A stretch of DNA of 64,000 nucleotides from Umbilicaria muhlenbergii (GCA_000611775.1 KK106986.1:1054001-1118000); one strand, 5' to 3'. Shown: positions 1 through 11,420, counted from the stretch's first letter. The notes: generated by a model not told the origin, from the letters alone. A program made the numbers and translations.

Positions 1-1440
1 GCTGAGTTCGGTGATGGGAGGCGATGCTTTGAATCGCCAAGATCAGTAAAATCTGGCACGGGCTCACCCCGCATGCTAGGCGCCAAGACAACCTGAACCG
101 GTCCTGCTCTCTGAGGCACAAAAGAGGTGCTACATCCTCTTTGCACTTGAGTTGCTATTGCTCTCGACGTACGGAGGAATTCAGTTCAACAGCCGTCTGT
201 GTCCCCATCTTCCCTCCAAAATATACTCCATCATATGCCCATCTTTACCCAGCAATGAAATGAGGAATTCCAACACCAATCAAAAGAAAGAGCGCCCAGG
301 TATTCGGAGCCTAGCACCAAAATCGGAGATCGAGATACTATCTCAACCCATATATGACGAGACGGGTACCTACCGCGTTCGAGCTCGGCACAGAATCCAC
401 TGTTTAATAATTCCCACCAACGTCTTCGATGAAGATACAATGTGCCGTCGTACCTTTTAATCCTGAAGCTTCCCGACTTTCCTGATGCGGACTAGACGAC
501 GATGCGCAGATCCCGGGGAGCAAAACACTTGTTGAGATGGAAAATCTCCTATATCTGCTACCTACAATTCAGAGGACCTGGCACCCTCAAACCATCCAAG
601 TCCTTTCGCTGACACAGCTCAAGCGTCATCGATCAAACGTTCATGAGGTCCTATACAAAGGTCACCCAGCAATTTCAAAAATGCATGCTTTGAATGGGAC
701 ATTCGCCGGATTGAAAATGAGACTTGGGCATATTCAATCGTCTGCTCCTTCTGCTGAGGGGCGCCATGAACCTTGTCTTCCTCGTTATGTTCCCTCCCTT
801 TTGTAACCATTAGCTTCGGCACAGGCTAGTAGCCCTCCGGCGGTGACCTGTTTCCTACCCATGGCGGCGAGGATAAAACAGTTGGGAGGAGGACGGGGGA
901 GGGAGAGGGAGACCAGGAAGAGGGTGGTAGGGCAGGAGAATCGCGAGGTGAGGAGGACGGTAATCTTGTAGGTTCAGCTAGTGGGCTGGGTGGGGTTTCT
1001 GTTCTCACACGAAAGTGAGGGAGGAGAGGGGGCAAGGGGGAGGTGGTCACTGTAGGACGAAACAGCGACCGCAAGTGATGGCAATGGTACCGCCAAGATG
1101 CCAAAAGTAGAAGCTGGTTTAATGCGAGAGGTACAGTCCACCATGGAGGGGAGGGTGAGGCGAAGGTGAGGTCGTGCGAGGCTCACCAGCGACTCACCCT
1201 CGACTCACCCTGCTCGCCAGGTGCGGTCGTTAAAGCGGCATCGTAAGGGTGGGCGTCTAAGTGAGCTCAGAGCGGATTCTCATCCAGTAACGTTCCATCC
1301 ACTCCGCCATTCCAACACTTCGCAACCAAATGTGACGCCTTTAGAATTCTGCAATACTGGCTCCGCGTACTGCTCTTACAAGATACGTGGGGATGACCAC
1401 TGCCTTGACCAACGGGACCGTCCATCCCACTGGGCGCAAG
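1..1440. other. Geneless 5' part of the window
   Basis: No protein-coding gene is supported here. The stretch has a strongly purine-rich, G-rich part (about 876-1065, many GGGAGG and GAGGAGG runs) and a short direct repeat of CGACTCACCCT near 1191-1212. Short open frames exist but none shows a recognisable domain or plausible splice continuation. It probably holds the promoter of the + strand gene starting at 1441. Confidence 0.5.
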
Positions 1441-3415
1441 ATGGCTTCCCGTACGATCACTGGGTTGAAGCGCTGGTCATGTCAGAACACGGAGCTTCCT
1501 CGTATGGGCGCCGTACCAAACCTGATAACTATGTAATTCCTCTGACCAATACATAGCTGTACCGCAGGTCAAAGCTCTGCACATCTATGATTTTGACAAT
1601 ACATGTGGGTACCGGTTTGGTGGCCTCACTATTGTTCATGACTGACCCGGGTCAGTGTTTATGAGCCCATTGCCGAACCCCAAACTGTGGACAGGACCTA
1701 CCGTAGGACATTTACAGACGCAAGAAGGGTTTGCGAATGGGGGTTGGTGGCATGACCACCACATACTGGAAGCAACCGGGGAGGGGTTAGAAAAAGAAGA
1801 ACCAAGAGCGTGGGAAGGCTGGTGGAACGAACAGATTGTATGATGGGCAACGACTTGACGAGCTTCGATCGCTGATCAGGTGAAGGTCAGCCTCGTTGAG
1901 CTTAGCATGCAGCAGAAAGACGCCCTTACTGTACTGCTGACCGGCCGCGGGGAGCACAACTTCGCCGACCTTATCAAGCGCATCGTCGCCAGTAAGAAGC
2001 TGCAGTTTGACATGATCTGCCTCAAACCACGAGTCGGGCCGAATAACCAGCGGTTCTCAAGCACCATGCTTTTTAAACAGGCCCTGCTCGAAGACATTGT
2101 CTATACCTACAGGGATGCAGACGAGATACGAGTCTACGAGGACAGACCTAAACAGTAAGCCCCACACACTCGACATATCACATCCTCCGAACATTTCGCT
2201 GACCATTGATAAAGCACCAAAGGGTTCCGCGAGTACTTCGAGCAACTCAATAAAAGCCTCCTCTCACCCACCGCCCCAACTCCCCGCAAGCCCATCACGG
2301 CAGAAGTGATCCAAGTAGCCGAAGGAGCAGCGAACCTTGACCCAGTCGTCGAAGCCGCAGAAGTGCAACGCATGATCAACAGTCACAACGCTTCATTTCG
2401 CGCCGGTAACACCTTCTCCAACTCTTCTCGTCTCCAAATCAAGCGTACAGTCTATTTCACCGGCTATCTCATCTCTCCATCCGACACTGCGAAACTGCTC
2501 ACATTAATCAACCTTCCCTCAGGGATGCCCGAAAGCGAAGTCAAGTTCCTGGCCAACAACATATTGATTACCCCCCGGCCTTGCCCTAAATCCATCCTGG
2601 ACAAAGTCGGCGGTATCGGCAACAAGGTAATCTGGCAAATCACCGGCACCGCCATCTACGAAAATAAAATTTGGGCCGCACGCGTTGCCCCTATTCCCTC
2701 AAGTACGACCTTCTACTCAGAAAACCCCGTCCCCATCGTCGTGCTCGCGTTACGGAAAGGCGCTCGCCCAATCGACGCCAAAAACATCCAGAACTGGCAA
2801 CCCGTGAGCGCAGACCGGCAATTCATCTTCGAAACGGTAGTGGGAGAAAAGGTGCAATTGCGAGTGGAGGAGGAAGTCGAAGGGGAAGGAGAGTGGGAGA
2901 GCTTATTCGCCAACAAGAGCAACAAACGTCGCCACCCCCAAGAAGACGACGAAAACGGCCGGAGTCAAAACTTGCCACCCACCGGACCGCAACAGGGACG
3001 ATTCGGCGACGACAACAGAAGACCGCACGGCAACAACAACAACAACAGCTACCGTGGCGGCAACCAGAACCGTGGTCGCGGCAGCGGTGGAGGTCGGCAC
3101 CCCCCACATACTGGACGTGGCGGACGCGGCAACAACAGGGGCGGCGGCGGTGGTGGCGGAAGGGGCAGAGCAAGAGGAGGTGGGTATGGCGGATACAAGT
3201 CTCTAGACGATATGACGGACGGTGCGAGGTACGGACAGGGAGGGGGGTATCAGAATCAGAACGTGCAGCCGAGTTACGACGACAGTCCGAGTCAGGGGCT
3301 CGCAACCCAGGGGGAGGGGTATAATGCGGCGTTTCCTCCCCTTGGCGGGACGGGGTATGGGAGTGGGAATAGTAGGCCAAATGGGGGTGGGGGTGGGTTG
3401 CCTTATGGTCATTGA
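1441..3415 (+). CDS. HAD-superfamily 'Swiss Army Knife RNA repair'-like protein with RGG tail
   Basis: Five exons: 1441-1512, 1568-1604, 1656-1837, 1880-2154, 2215-3415, in phase throughout, giving 588 aa. The N-terminus (LKRWSCQNTELP, then VKALHIYDFDNTLF) carries the HAD motif I, DFDNT at residues 32-36 with the nucleophile/acid pair D32 and D34. A second HAD motif, LLTGR, and a late acidic motif, YEDRPKH, follow. This order matches the fungal HAD_SAK_1 family, which is predicted to act on RNA ends; the true substrate is unknown. A second conserved region follows (about residues 230-400). The last 140 or so residues are rich in Gly, Arg, Asn and Gln with RGG repeats, a typical RNA-binding tail. 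The start was chosen because the LKRWS motif is in frame with the ATG at 1441. Intron 2 (1605-1655) ends in a perfect palindrome. Confidence 0.8.
1641..1656 (+). repeat. Perfect 16-bp palindrome over branch site and 3' splice site
   Basis: ACTGACCCGGGTCAGT is its own reverse complement. It lies at the 3' end of intron 2 of the HAD-family gene. It contains the likely branch sequence CTGAC and the acceptor CAG that ends at 1655. As RNA it could fold into a 6-bp stem with a CCGG loop. Confidence 0.8.
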
Positions 3416-3909
3416 TGAAGAAGAATTGTTCTGGTGCGCGGATATGGCTGTGACATGGGTTGGGCTATTGGAAATTTGTGGGTGTACATATTGCTGTGAG
3501 TGCTAGACATCAATTCGTTACAGATATGGAAGCTCACTTCTTTCGCAGACGTTCTCAGCACGGTCAATTTGATTGGTCTGGAATAGTATGAGCTTCCAAC
3601 CCATGTTTAGATTCATGCATACATCCGCTCCTCGGAACGGGATATCTGTCTCGAAGCCAGAATGTCCAGACCTGGCAACAATAACCCCTGCAAATGCTGG
3701 AACAAACATGGCGGAAGATGCTCTGTACAATCGGTATATGAAAACATTCTCCAGAAGGGGTATCCAGATCGCATCCCGAGCGTTCGCATCGCTCTTATGT
3801 CCATCCATCCGCATCCCAATGCTCGCTATGTAAACTCATTCATCAACAAACTCTCCCTTTCCTTCTTCAATCCATCCACCTGCTCTTCTTTTTCAACTCT
3901 TTCCATCCA
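3416..3909. other. Convergent intergenic region
   Basis: This lies between the 3' ends of the HAD-family gene (+) and fig1 (-). No gene or repeat seen; it should hold both 3' UTRs and terminators. Confidence 0.5.
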
Positions 3910-4936
3910 TCATTCCTCATCCGTCAACTGCGCCACGATATTAATACTCAAAATCATCACCAACAGCCCAATCGTCACGATAATAAACAGCGCGAACCCA
4001 AACCAGCCCAACACCATCGCCGACGTGCCCACCCCGGACTTCACCGACCCGTTGCCCAAGTCCTGCGCTATCGTCGAGGCGGCGACCGAGGCCGTGTGCT
4101 GCCACAGCACGCTGACGAGCACGAAGATGGAGGCGACGAAGATGAGGGCCAGCGCGACTTGGCTGACGGGGCGGGAGGGGAAGGGTTTGACGTCGCGTTC
4201 GGAGCCGCGCTCGTCGGTTTCTTGGTGCCAGCCGGGGAAGGTGGCGAGGAGGAGGAAGCAGATGAAGGCGAGGACGATGGCGACGATTCTAGATCCACGC
4301 GTCAGCAATTATTCGATGTCTCTAAACCGTCAATGCGTGGCCGGTTTGAGGGAAGATGATGATGATTGGAAACTCACATCAAGTACGGGAACACGATACT
4401 GTCTTTGAACGTGTTGGCCACCCAGATCAGGTTCAACGGGTCCTGGTCCACGCTCACCTGGCTCGCCAAACTCGACGCGTTGTTCGAGCACAGGAAGGCG
4501 CCGCCGTCCGGGTTGATGCAGATGCCGAAGTAGCCGACGCGCACCTGCAGTCTGGCGTGCCCGACGATGTTGGCGATGGCGGTCGTGACGCCCGGGTCGA
4601 CTTGGGCCGGGTCGAAGGTCGGCGGGTAGGACTGGTAGTAGAGCGAGATGAGGAAGATGTTGGGGATTAGCGGTGAGGAGGAGGAGCAGCCGGCGAGGAG
4701 GAGTGCTGGAGGAAAGGGAGCAATGTTAGCGCGGATGGCGGTGTGGGGAGAGGGGGGGATGGGGGCGTACAGAGGAGGATTATGGCGATGGCGATTAGGA
4801 TCATGAGAACATGGTGGTAGCCTAGGAACGGGATGAACCCTGCCCGGAGTAGCGTTTAGTATTATTTTCTTCAGTGGGTACGGAGACGGTGGTGGGACTC
4901 ACGCCGGACACCGATTGCGAACCTTAGGTTCGCCAT
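3910..4936 (-). CDS. fig1: Fig1-type Ca2+ regulator and membrane fusion protein
   Basis: Exons on the minus strand: 4936-4903, 4839-4771, 4705-4378, 4288-3910; 269 aa. The protein starts MANLRFAIG, then RRFIPFLGYHHVLM and a first membrane segment (about residues 20-40). An extracellular loop follows with the claudin-like motif GYFGIC...C (C97 and C107), then three more membrane segments (the second includes VLAFICFLLLAT). This four-pass layout and the Cys pair match the Fig1 family, which in yeast supports Ca2+ influx and cell fusion during mating and in filamentous fungi affects mating and development. Length is normal for the family. Donor/acceptor pairs GTGAGT/CAG, GTACGC/CAG and GTGAGT/TAG keep the frame. 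The upstream region has short AAGGTA tandem repeats. Confidence 0.88.
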
Positions 4937-6238
4937 ACCATCCGCCGCCCTTTTGTTCCTCCGCCGACTCTACTGTCGCTCCCTCCTGACGCTTCTCTTC
5001 TCGTGCCTCCGAGAAGGGAGCTGGTCCGTCGGTGCCTCCCAATGCTTGATTGTTTGAGCGGTTCGAGCCGTGGAATGTGGTCAAGCTTTGCTGGTAGCGT
5101 CTAATTGATCGATCCGAGAGACTGGTTGCGAGGAATGCGGAGAAGGATTGCTCGATGGCAGAGGATATGTGGAGAAGGTGAGGAATGGCTCGTAAAGTTC
5201 GTGAACGTCTATTGTATAAATCGACGGTTGGAGAACTGCAAGTCTCGAGTATAGTCAGATGAGATCCTCGATTTAGATACAACGGATGATAGATTGTCAA
5301 GGTAAAGGTAAAGGTAAAGATGGATGTGGAAGTGGAAGTGGTAGAGTAGGGTGGGTAGCTAGCTATTGTTTCCACATTCGACCTTCCATAGGCGCTCCTA
5401 GTATCTCTCCGTTTGGTAGCAGTAGCTGACTTGGAAATTTATTGAAGAGGTTGGAGCTGCATGGGGTGGCTTGGGCGAAAAGACAGGGCTGGAAAGCATG
5501 ACGGAAGCACATGTTTACTTTAAGCGACTTTAGCCCGTTGTCCCGGCAAAGGTTTTGGTGCTGTGCATCCGCCGCCAATCGGGACCCTTGCAGGATTGGC
5601 GCCACGTCGGGAAGTTTCTTGGTAACAAGCTTTTTTCTGCTTCCGAGCCGGAAGTTACCAAACATCCGACGCTGAGGTGGGGTCTTCCAGCCCATCTGTT
5701 TTCTGTTTTCAACGGGCAGGCCTCATCACCTGCTGCACGTCAAACATCGAAAGTGCTGCTCTCATATTGTCAATCAGAACAATGAAATGCAGATGTCACA
5801 TCTACATGCATTGACCCTCAGAAACCCTTCGATGTAACGGACGAAACTCTCAAGGAGCCTTTCATACCAAGCTTACCTCCGTACCCAAGTCTGCATCACA
5901 TCCTAAACGTGGTTCACTGCCATTCGGCAAGTACGTGTCTTGCATCAGTGGGCTCTGATCCTGTTCTTTCTCATTATCGTCAACTGCATTTTCACAGTGC
6001 GCAGTCATTAATATTCTTTTGTCGATCTGACAAGCGAGAGATAATAAGCTCTTCTCGGTCCAGATGGGACGCCTGCCGTGAGCCTCATTGAGATTCCCTA
6101 CCTTCCGAGGCTTGTCCAACCTGGCGCACCCAATAATTCCACTCAGGACACCGAAGTCTACGCATGGACTCAAAACACCAAGGACTCCCACACTTCAATG
6201 AATGCCCAGCTGGCGAACCGCAGAAGAACCGATCCTCT
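4937..6238. other. Intergenic region between fig1 and EXO1
   Basis: This holds the fig1 promoter side and the EXO1 3' side (both genes are on the minus strand). A small tandem repeat (AAGGTA units, 5299-5319, followed by GTGGAA units) sits about 370 bp upstream of the fig1 start. No convincing gene was found; open frames of up to about 110 codons lack any recognisable similarity. Confidence 0.45.
5299..5319. repeat. Short AAGGTA tandem repeat
   Basis: About three and a half copies of AAGGTA lie upstream of fig1. It is a simple-sequence tract with no assigned role. Confidence 0.7.
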
Positions 6239-8638
6239 TTACCCTTCATAAGCAAATCTACCAAGGTTGAGCCGTGCTTTGCTAGGCTCCTTTGTCTCCT
6301 CTAGCGACTGAAGGTACTCCCCTTCGTCCTCAGAAGAATGAGGTGCAATCATATCCTCACTGCCTTTCGAGCCTGGACCTGCGAAGATGGGTTCTGGCAA
6401 GAGCTGTGGGGGCTCCGAACTTCCTTCCCGACAGGCCATGCCTTTCTTGATGCTGGAAGCCTCGGCATTGTTCTTCCATTCGATGAGGCCAGGTGGAAGG
6501 GGACCGCTGCATGAGCGAGTCCTGTTCAAAGCTTTTACGCCGAGCCGCTGAAGTGACGTCAAGCTCCCGCTTCGTAAAGGCTGCGGTTTCGTCACTATAT
6601 GATCAGGCTTGGTCGCTATACCGGCTGCCCGAGACCCCTCACGCTTTTGCGACTGAAATTCTTCAGTATCTCGCGACGGTTGATAAGAGAATTTTTCGGA
6701 TAGCGCTGTCAACTCAACAGCAACGTTTTTGTCCAGGATCTGAGCGTATATCTGGCTCGCCTCAGAACCGCAGTATGAGGTCCCTGGTGTGCTTTCAGAC
6801 GTATCAAGTTGCGAAGTCCGAATTGTTGAGTCTGTTGAATTGGGGACTTGCGAGGCGCTGCAAGCACCGCCTGTGACATAACACGCTTGTTGTTCGCCAA
6901 CGCTCGTCTTGTCAACGAAGACCGTAATCTTCTCCGTAGTCACTACTGATCGCGAATGCTCCGTCACATCTGGCATTTCTGCCATGAGATCCTCAATGGA
7001 ATCATCAGACCAGATACTGATATCCTTTCTTTTGCTTCCTTTCTTTCCTTTCAACGTTGGACTAGGTTCTGCAACAGAAGAAGCAAAAAACCGACTTCTT
7101 CCCGTCTCAGGTGTCGCCATTTCGTTAGAGATATCTTTCCCATCATCTAGGACAGAGCAAAGCCGTTGCCGTTTCGGTGGATGTGAGGCTGAAAATGAAG
7201 GGTCATTGCCATTTGTCCTTGACTCGTTCAAGATTGGTCTTGTGCTAGCTTGAGTCGACGTTGGTGAGGGTCTGCTCAATCCAGGCAGTGATGGTCGAGG
7301 TGGTGCAGGACTCGACAGCCATGATCTGTTCTGCTGTTGTAAGAAAAGCCGCTGTTGGCTTGGTGACGGGGTGAAACTATTGGGATCTAACTCCGCAAGC
7401 GGTGTCCGCTGGGCCTTGAAGAAGGATTCGATTGACTTGTGTGACTTCAAATCAGACGCAGTATCGAGGGTCTGCCTGCGAGAAGCGGACCATGGCGTTC
7501 TGGGTGTTCCCTTCACCCTGATGTCGACATTGATCGGCCTTTTAGTCATGGGATGAAGATCGCCCCTTGCTACACCAATTGCAATCTCTGGTTCCACATC
7601 GTTGCCGATAAAGGCGAAGTCCTCAGGTTCTGCATCGCTGCCAAGCTCTGTGGTCATGACAAGAGAATTCGCAACTGGGCAGAAGACACGCTGATGGAGA
7701 AAGGTAAGCTCTGCTTTCCGAAAAGCTTCTAGATACCCAGTTGGAACACGGTATTGCCCATCGAACTGCAACATGCGGAGCACCTTCTCTATTGTCTTGT
7801 GCTTTCGAACGAGACGGTACGCGGTCTTTAACCCCATCTTGTTGATGCTCGGTAAATAATCACAGCCACTGAGGATGGCCATCCGTCGGAACTCAGCGTC
7901 AGACCAGCCCACCAAGCTGATATCGCGGCATGCGGTAAAATCATTGCGATTGATCTCTATACAATCTCCGTATTGGTCCAGCTTTGTCAAGAGCCTCTTC
8001 GCTCCGAAAACCAAAAGATCCGAGTCCTCGGAGAGTATGCCTTGGATTATCCCTTTCTGCTCGAGGTACGCAAGTTGTGCGTCGGCCTCATACGGGGCTA
8101 CAACGTATTGAACTCCTACCTTCTTCAGCTCCTCGATTAGTTGCCTAGCCATTTCTGGAGTAACGTCGACAGCCTTCTGGAGCTCGAGGTGTGCTTGGGA
8201 CGGTTTGCCGAGCCGGTGGAGCTCAAGCCCGGTCTTCCTGCTCTCTTCCCTCCTCTTTGCCCGTTCAATTTCCGTTGCCGCCTTGCTCGGTAGATAATCT
8301 CCATCGAATACGATGTATGGGATTACCCCGAAGTGGATCAGCATGCGGACTCGATTCATGGCAAAATCCACAAATCTAGACACCGATCAGCTGAGGCTCT
8401 GAGGTCCATAATACTTGGTGCTTACTTTGTCGTTGGCTTCCCCAGAGCGAGTTCAATGGCACAGGCCACCGTACCCCTGTGCAGCCAGCCATATGCGTCT
8501 ACTCCAATGGTTTGTCCGGCAAATTTCTTCAGGTTGCAAGGCTTGTGGATTGATTTGAGAAGCGGCAACAGGCCTAAAGTTGTCAGCACCATATGTTTGG
8601 AGAGAGGAAGTACCGTTAGTAATACCAGAGATGCCCAT
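6239..8638 (-). CDS. exo1: Exonuclease 1 (5'-3' DNA exonuclease, Rad2/XPG family)
   Basis: Exons 8638-8626, 8573-8426 and 8375-6239; 765 aa. It starts MGISGLLPLLKSI, the invariant N-terminus of the XPG nucleases. With this splicing the metal-binding acidic residues fall at D78, E150, D152, D171 and D173, the same numbers as in human EXO1, which supports the model strongly. The XPG-N, XPG-I and helix-hairpin-helix regions fill residues 1 to about 290; the rest is a disordered tail. The tail holds RSRFF (residues 480-484), like the MLH1-binding MIP box of yeast Exo1, and HKSIESFF (366-373), like a PCNA-binding box with the leading Gln replaced. EXO1 works in the nucleus in mismatch repair, end resection and telomere processing. 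The first exon is only 13 nt. An ACGCGT box lies 229 bp upstream. Confidence 0.95.
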
Positions 8639-9107
8639 TGCAACGTCGAGACGGCTTGGGTTGATACCCACCCCCTTCCTTGTATTGTTTACACAGGACT
8701 ATCCCCGAAGCTTACCAACGCTTCTCCCAGATATGGAAGATCAACCCATTACTAGAGAGGAGGTAGAAGGGACTGGATCACAAGCGATTAGAGGCAACGG
8801 TAGTCCGTGAAACAGTGTCAGGTTGTCCGAAGCTGCTGAACAAGGCTTCTTACAAGCTCAAAGTAAACGCGTGCGAACGCGATGAGGCAATCGCTAGCCG
8901 CACTGCGGGACAAATCCTGCGACGTAGGCGGTCAACGTGGTTTTGCCGGCAGAAAAAAGGGTTCCTTCCATTTCACCTGTTTTATCAAATTTGTTACTGT
9001 TGCCGTCCCCTCGAGACCTCGACCAGGTACCCGAGGCACTCATCAATCCACCAAGTCGAAAGGTCCGCGAGCGTTTAAAGGAACTTTCCGAGATCGTCTA
9101 ATCAAAT
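8639..9107. promoter_or_regulatory. Divergent promoter region of EXO1 and TMA16
   Basis: A 469-bp gap between two genes transcribed away from each other. It holds an ACGCGT MluI cell-cycle box at 8867-8872. No gene is seen inside. Confidence 0.55.
8867..8872. promoter_or_regulatory. ACGCGT (MCB-like) site upstream of EXO1
   Basis: The palindromic hexamer ACGCGT is the core bound by MBF/SBF-type G1/S factors in fungi. Here it sits within AAACGCGTGC (8865-8874), a decamer found again at 28004-28013 between the ELYS-like gene and SMC4. One hexamer alone is expected by chance many times in 64 kb, so the role is an inference. Confidence 0.4.
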
Positions 9108-9747
9108 ATGCCGAAGAGTTTGGCCAAGGTGCACAAGCAGATCTCCAAGAAGACCAAAGGGAACATCAGCAGCCTCCATGAGAACAGCAGAAACTCCCAA
9201 CGGTTGCGCCGCGCCGGCGCAAGAGACGACAAGCTGGCCCGCGTATCAAAGGCCAGAGCCAAGGCTAACCAACCTCATAGTCAGTGTTGGCCATCTCTGC
9301 GCGTAGGGTAAAAGCTCACCATCGCCTAGTGCAAAGGGTAGCTTTCTTCCAGGGAGCAGCCAAGGCGGCAGAGGGGCCTCTTGATGTGGAGATGATGCAG
9401 ATGCTAATCCAGAGGTCTTCGACTCTCCATAAAATCAACTGTTGTCAAGCTAAAGAATCAATAGGCATATACAGCGCGATGATGAGGAGCTTGCAAAACT
9501 AAAGAGTGAACGGAGACCCGGGCGCCCCTCGAGCACAAAGGAAGATCTATTGGGGCAGCGCATAGCGGTGGAACAACGAGAGTATGATACGGGGTTCTGG
9601 CTGCCAGACATGGAGGATGAAGAGAATCTGAGGCTGTTACAGAACTGGAACGGGGAATGGACGTCGTTGAGCACGTTGAGATACATTCGACTGTCGCCCA
9701 ATGGTTCTCGGCGTGAGTCGAGCTTTCCTCCGAAGGGAGAATCATGA
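9108..9747 (+). CDS. tma16: Translation machinery-associated protein TMA16
   Basis: Exons 9108-9279, 9330-9414 and 9465-9747; 179 aa; both introns are 50 nt. The N-terminus MPKSLAKVHKQISKK, the basic stretch around RLRRAGARDDKLARV, then RVAFFQ and RDDEELAKLKSERRPGRP match Tma16, a small basic protein that associates with pre-60S/60S ribosomal particles. The C-terminal part (GFWLPDMEDEENLRLLQNWNG) is acidic and aromatic, as in the family. Length is normal. It is transcribed away from EXO1 across a 469-bp gap. Confidence 0.92.
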
Positions 9748-10205
9748 CAGCAAACGATACTCTTCAAGACTTCTACGATCATTTATCATGGAGCATTGCT
9801 AAGGCGAATCGAGCTTAACGGGTTGCCTGTGGTTGGAATCTTGTAGGACATGTGCCAGTTAATGAGAATTGTCCCACAGGCAGATTATTCCATAGCCATT
9901 CTCAACGTGGCAGTGGGATAGCAATAACACATATGCACCTGAAGGAGAACGTGAACGTGTCCTATGAGCGAGAATCACTTCCCCTGTGTTCATGTGTTTT
10001 TGTCCCCAAATCCACTCGGATGTGCAAACACGTGCCAAGCCAAGGTGCTTGGCGAAATTGGCCTACTCGGAGCTAGCTCGAAATTAGCGGCGACCATAGC
10101 TTCTCCTACCAAAAAATCATCGGCACCAAACTGAGGAGACTGCATCATCGCAACAGTTCCACCAACTACAAACTCACCATTCGCCAGTCTCAGCGAACCG
10201 GCACG
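9748..10205. other. Intergenic region, promoter side of the MAM33 gene
   Basis: No gene seen. It contains a CACGTG E-box at 10029-10034, followed at once by an inverted repeat with 7-bp arms (GCCAAGC at 10034-10040 and GCTTGGC at 10047-10053). Both lie about 150-180 bp upstream of the next start codon and could be regulatory. Confidence 0.45.
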
Positions 10206-11420
10206 ATGATCTCACTACGTTCCTTTACGCGTTCTATCCCTCGATCACTGTCACGCCTGTCTGCATCCTCCACCCGAAGACCTCTTTCCTCTCTACGCCA
10301 GTCTCCTCTGTTGCAACAACCATGGAAAGCAGCTCCAAGCTTCCGATATGCAGCTTTCTCGACATCGCCGATGGCATGCGAGAAGGAAGGAGAAGGTAGT
10401 TTGATCTCAGATCCGCCTGTTTGGGGCTCTGGCTAAGAACTGTTTGTAGTGGATCAAGAGCTGTCGGCAAAGTTCGAGTCGGAGCTACAGATGGAGAAGG
10501 AGATGCGAGATTCGGACGAGCTCCCGGAGACTATCAGAGACTACCTTGAGGATGGTCCATTCGAGGTGAGATCAGCCGTGTTTCCACCATTGAATGGGCA
10601 TTAACATCGCCTAGCTCCACGACACCCCCGGTCAAGAAGAGGTTGTCCTCACCCGCACCTACGGCAATGAGACGTAAGCCACTCCCATCCTCCCCCCAAC
10701 CCCTACCCAAACCAAAACCTAACTCTCCCACCAGCATCCGCATAACCTTCTCCATCGCCGACCTCAACACCCTAACGGACGACCCCGACCGCTACTCCGA
10801 CGACCCCGCCCTCCAAGACGAAGACAGCACCTCCATCCCCGAAGAAGGCCAATCCGGCGGCGCCCAATCAAAAGGCACCATCAACCAAGGCCGCTCGCGC
10901 AACGGCAACATCAACGTCGCCCCCGAAGACAGCGTCTCCCCCGCCGACCGCAGCGAGCTCGCCGACGACGAATCCCCCTACAACGACGACGGCACCGACG
11001 ACGACGAAGCCAGCTTCCCCGCGCGCGTGAACGTGACAATCGAGAAGGCAGGGCAGGGCGCGCTGCAGGTGGAGACGGTGGCGCAGGATGGGATGATCGT
11101 GATTGAGAACGTGTACTATTTCCCCAACGCGGAACTGGCGGATGCGAAGACGGCGGATCAGGATTGGACGAGGAGGGGGCTGTATACGGGGCCGCCGTTT
11201 GGGAATCTCGACGAGGAATTGCAGGTTCTGCTCGAGAGGTATTTGGATGAGAGGGGGGTGAATACGGCGTTGGCGCTTTGGGTGCCGGAGTATATCGACT
11301 TTAAGGAACAGAGGGAGTATCTTAGTTGGTTGGCTAGTAAGTTTTACTCTTCCTATGTGATTTTTATGGACTGGAAACTGATGGCGTGGAATAGATGTCA
11401 AGTCGTTCGTTGATGCTTGA
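10206..11420 (+). CDS. mam33: Mitochondrial acidic matrix protein, MAM33/p32 family
   Basis: Exons 10206-10395, 10450-10565, 10615-10673, 10735-11336 and 11395-11420; 330 aa. The first 60 or so residues are rich in Arg, Ser and Ala with almost no acids, a typical mitochondrial presequence. The body has the p32 features: IRITFSIADLN, a long acidic insert, VNVTIEKAG, and the C-terminal helix ending in EYLSWLANVKSFVDA. MAM33/p32 proteins form doughnut-shaped trimers in the matrix and support mitochondrial translation and respiratory growth. The last exon is only 26 nt but completes the conserved C-terminal helix in phase. The acidic insert is longer than in yeast. Confidence 0.92.

Noticed and set aside
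1533-1567. A 35-nt intron giving another N-terminus for the HAD-family gene
   Set aside because: Too short for a spliceosomal intron here; the 55-nt intron 1513-1567 restores the family motif LKRWS...ELP before the DFDNT motif.
3662-4408. 248-codon open frame on the plus strand
   Set aside because: It is antisense to fig1 exons 3 and 4 and has no domain; the Fig1 motifs on the other strand are clear.
5050-5070. A GGTTCGAGCC sequence like a tRNA B box
   Set aside because: No matching stems, no A box and no acceptor stem around it; similar checks elsewhere found no tRNA.
4899-5375. 158-codon minus-strand frame upstream of fig1
   Set aside because: Low-complexity Thr/Ser sequence that overlaps fig1 exon 1 out of frame; no splice or family support.
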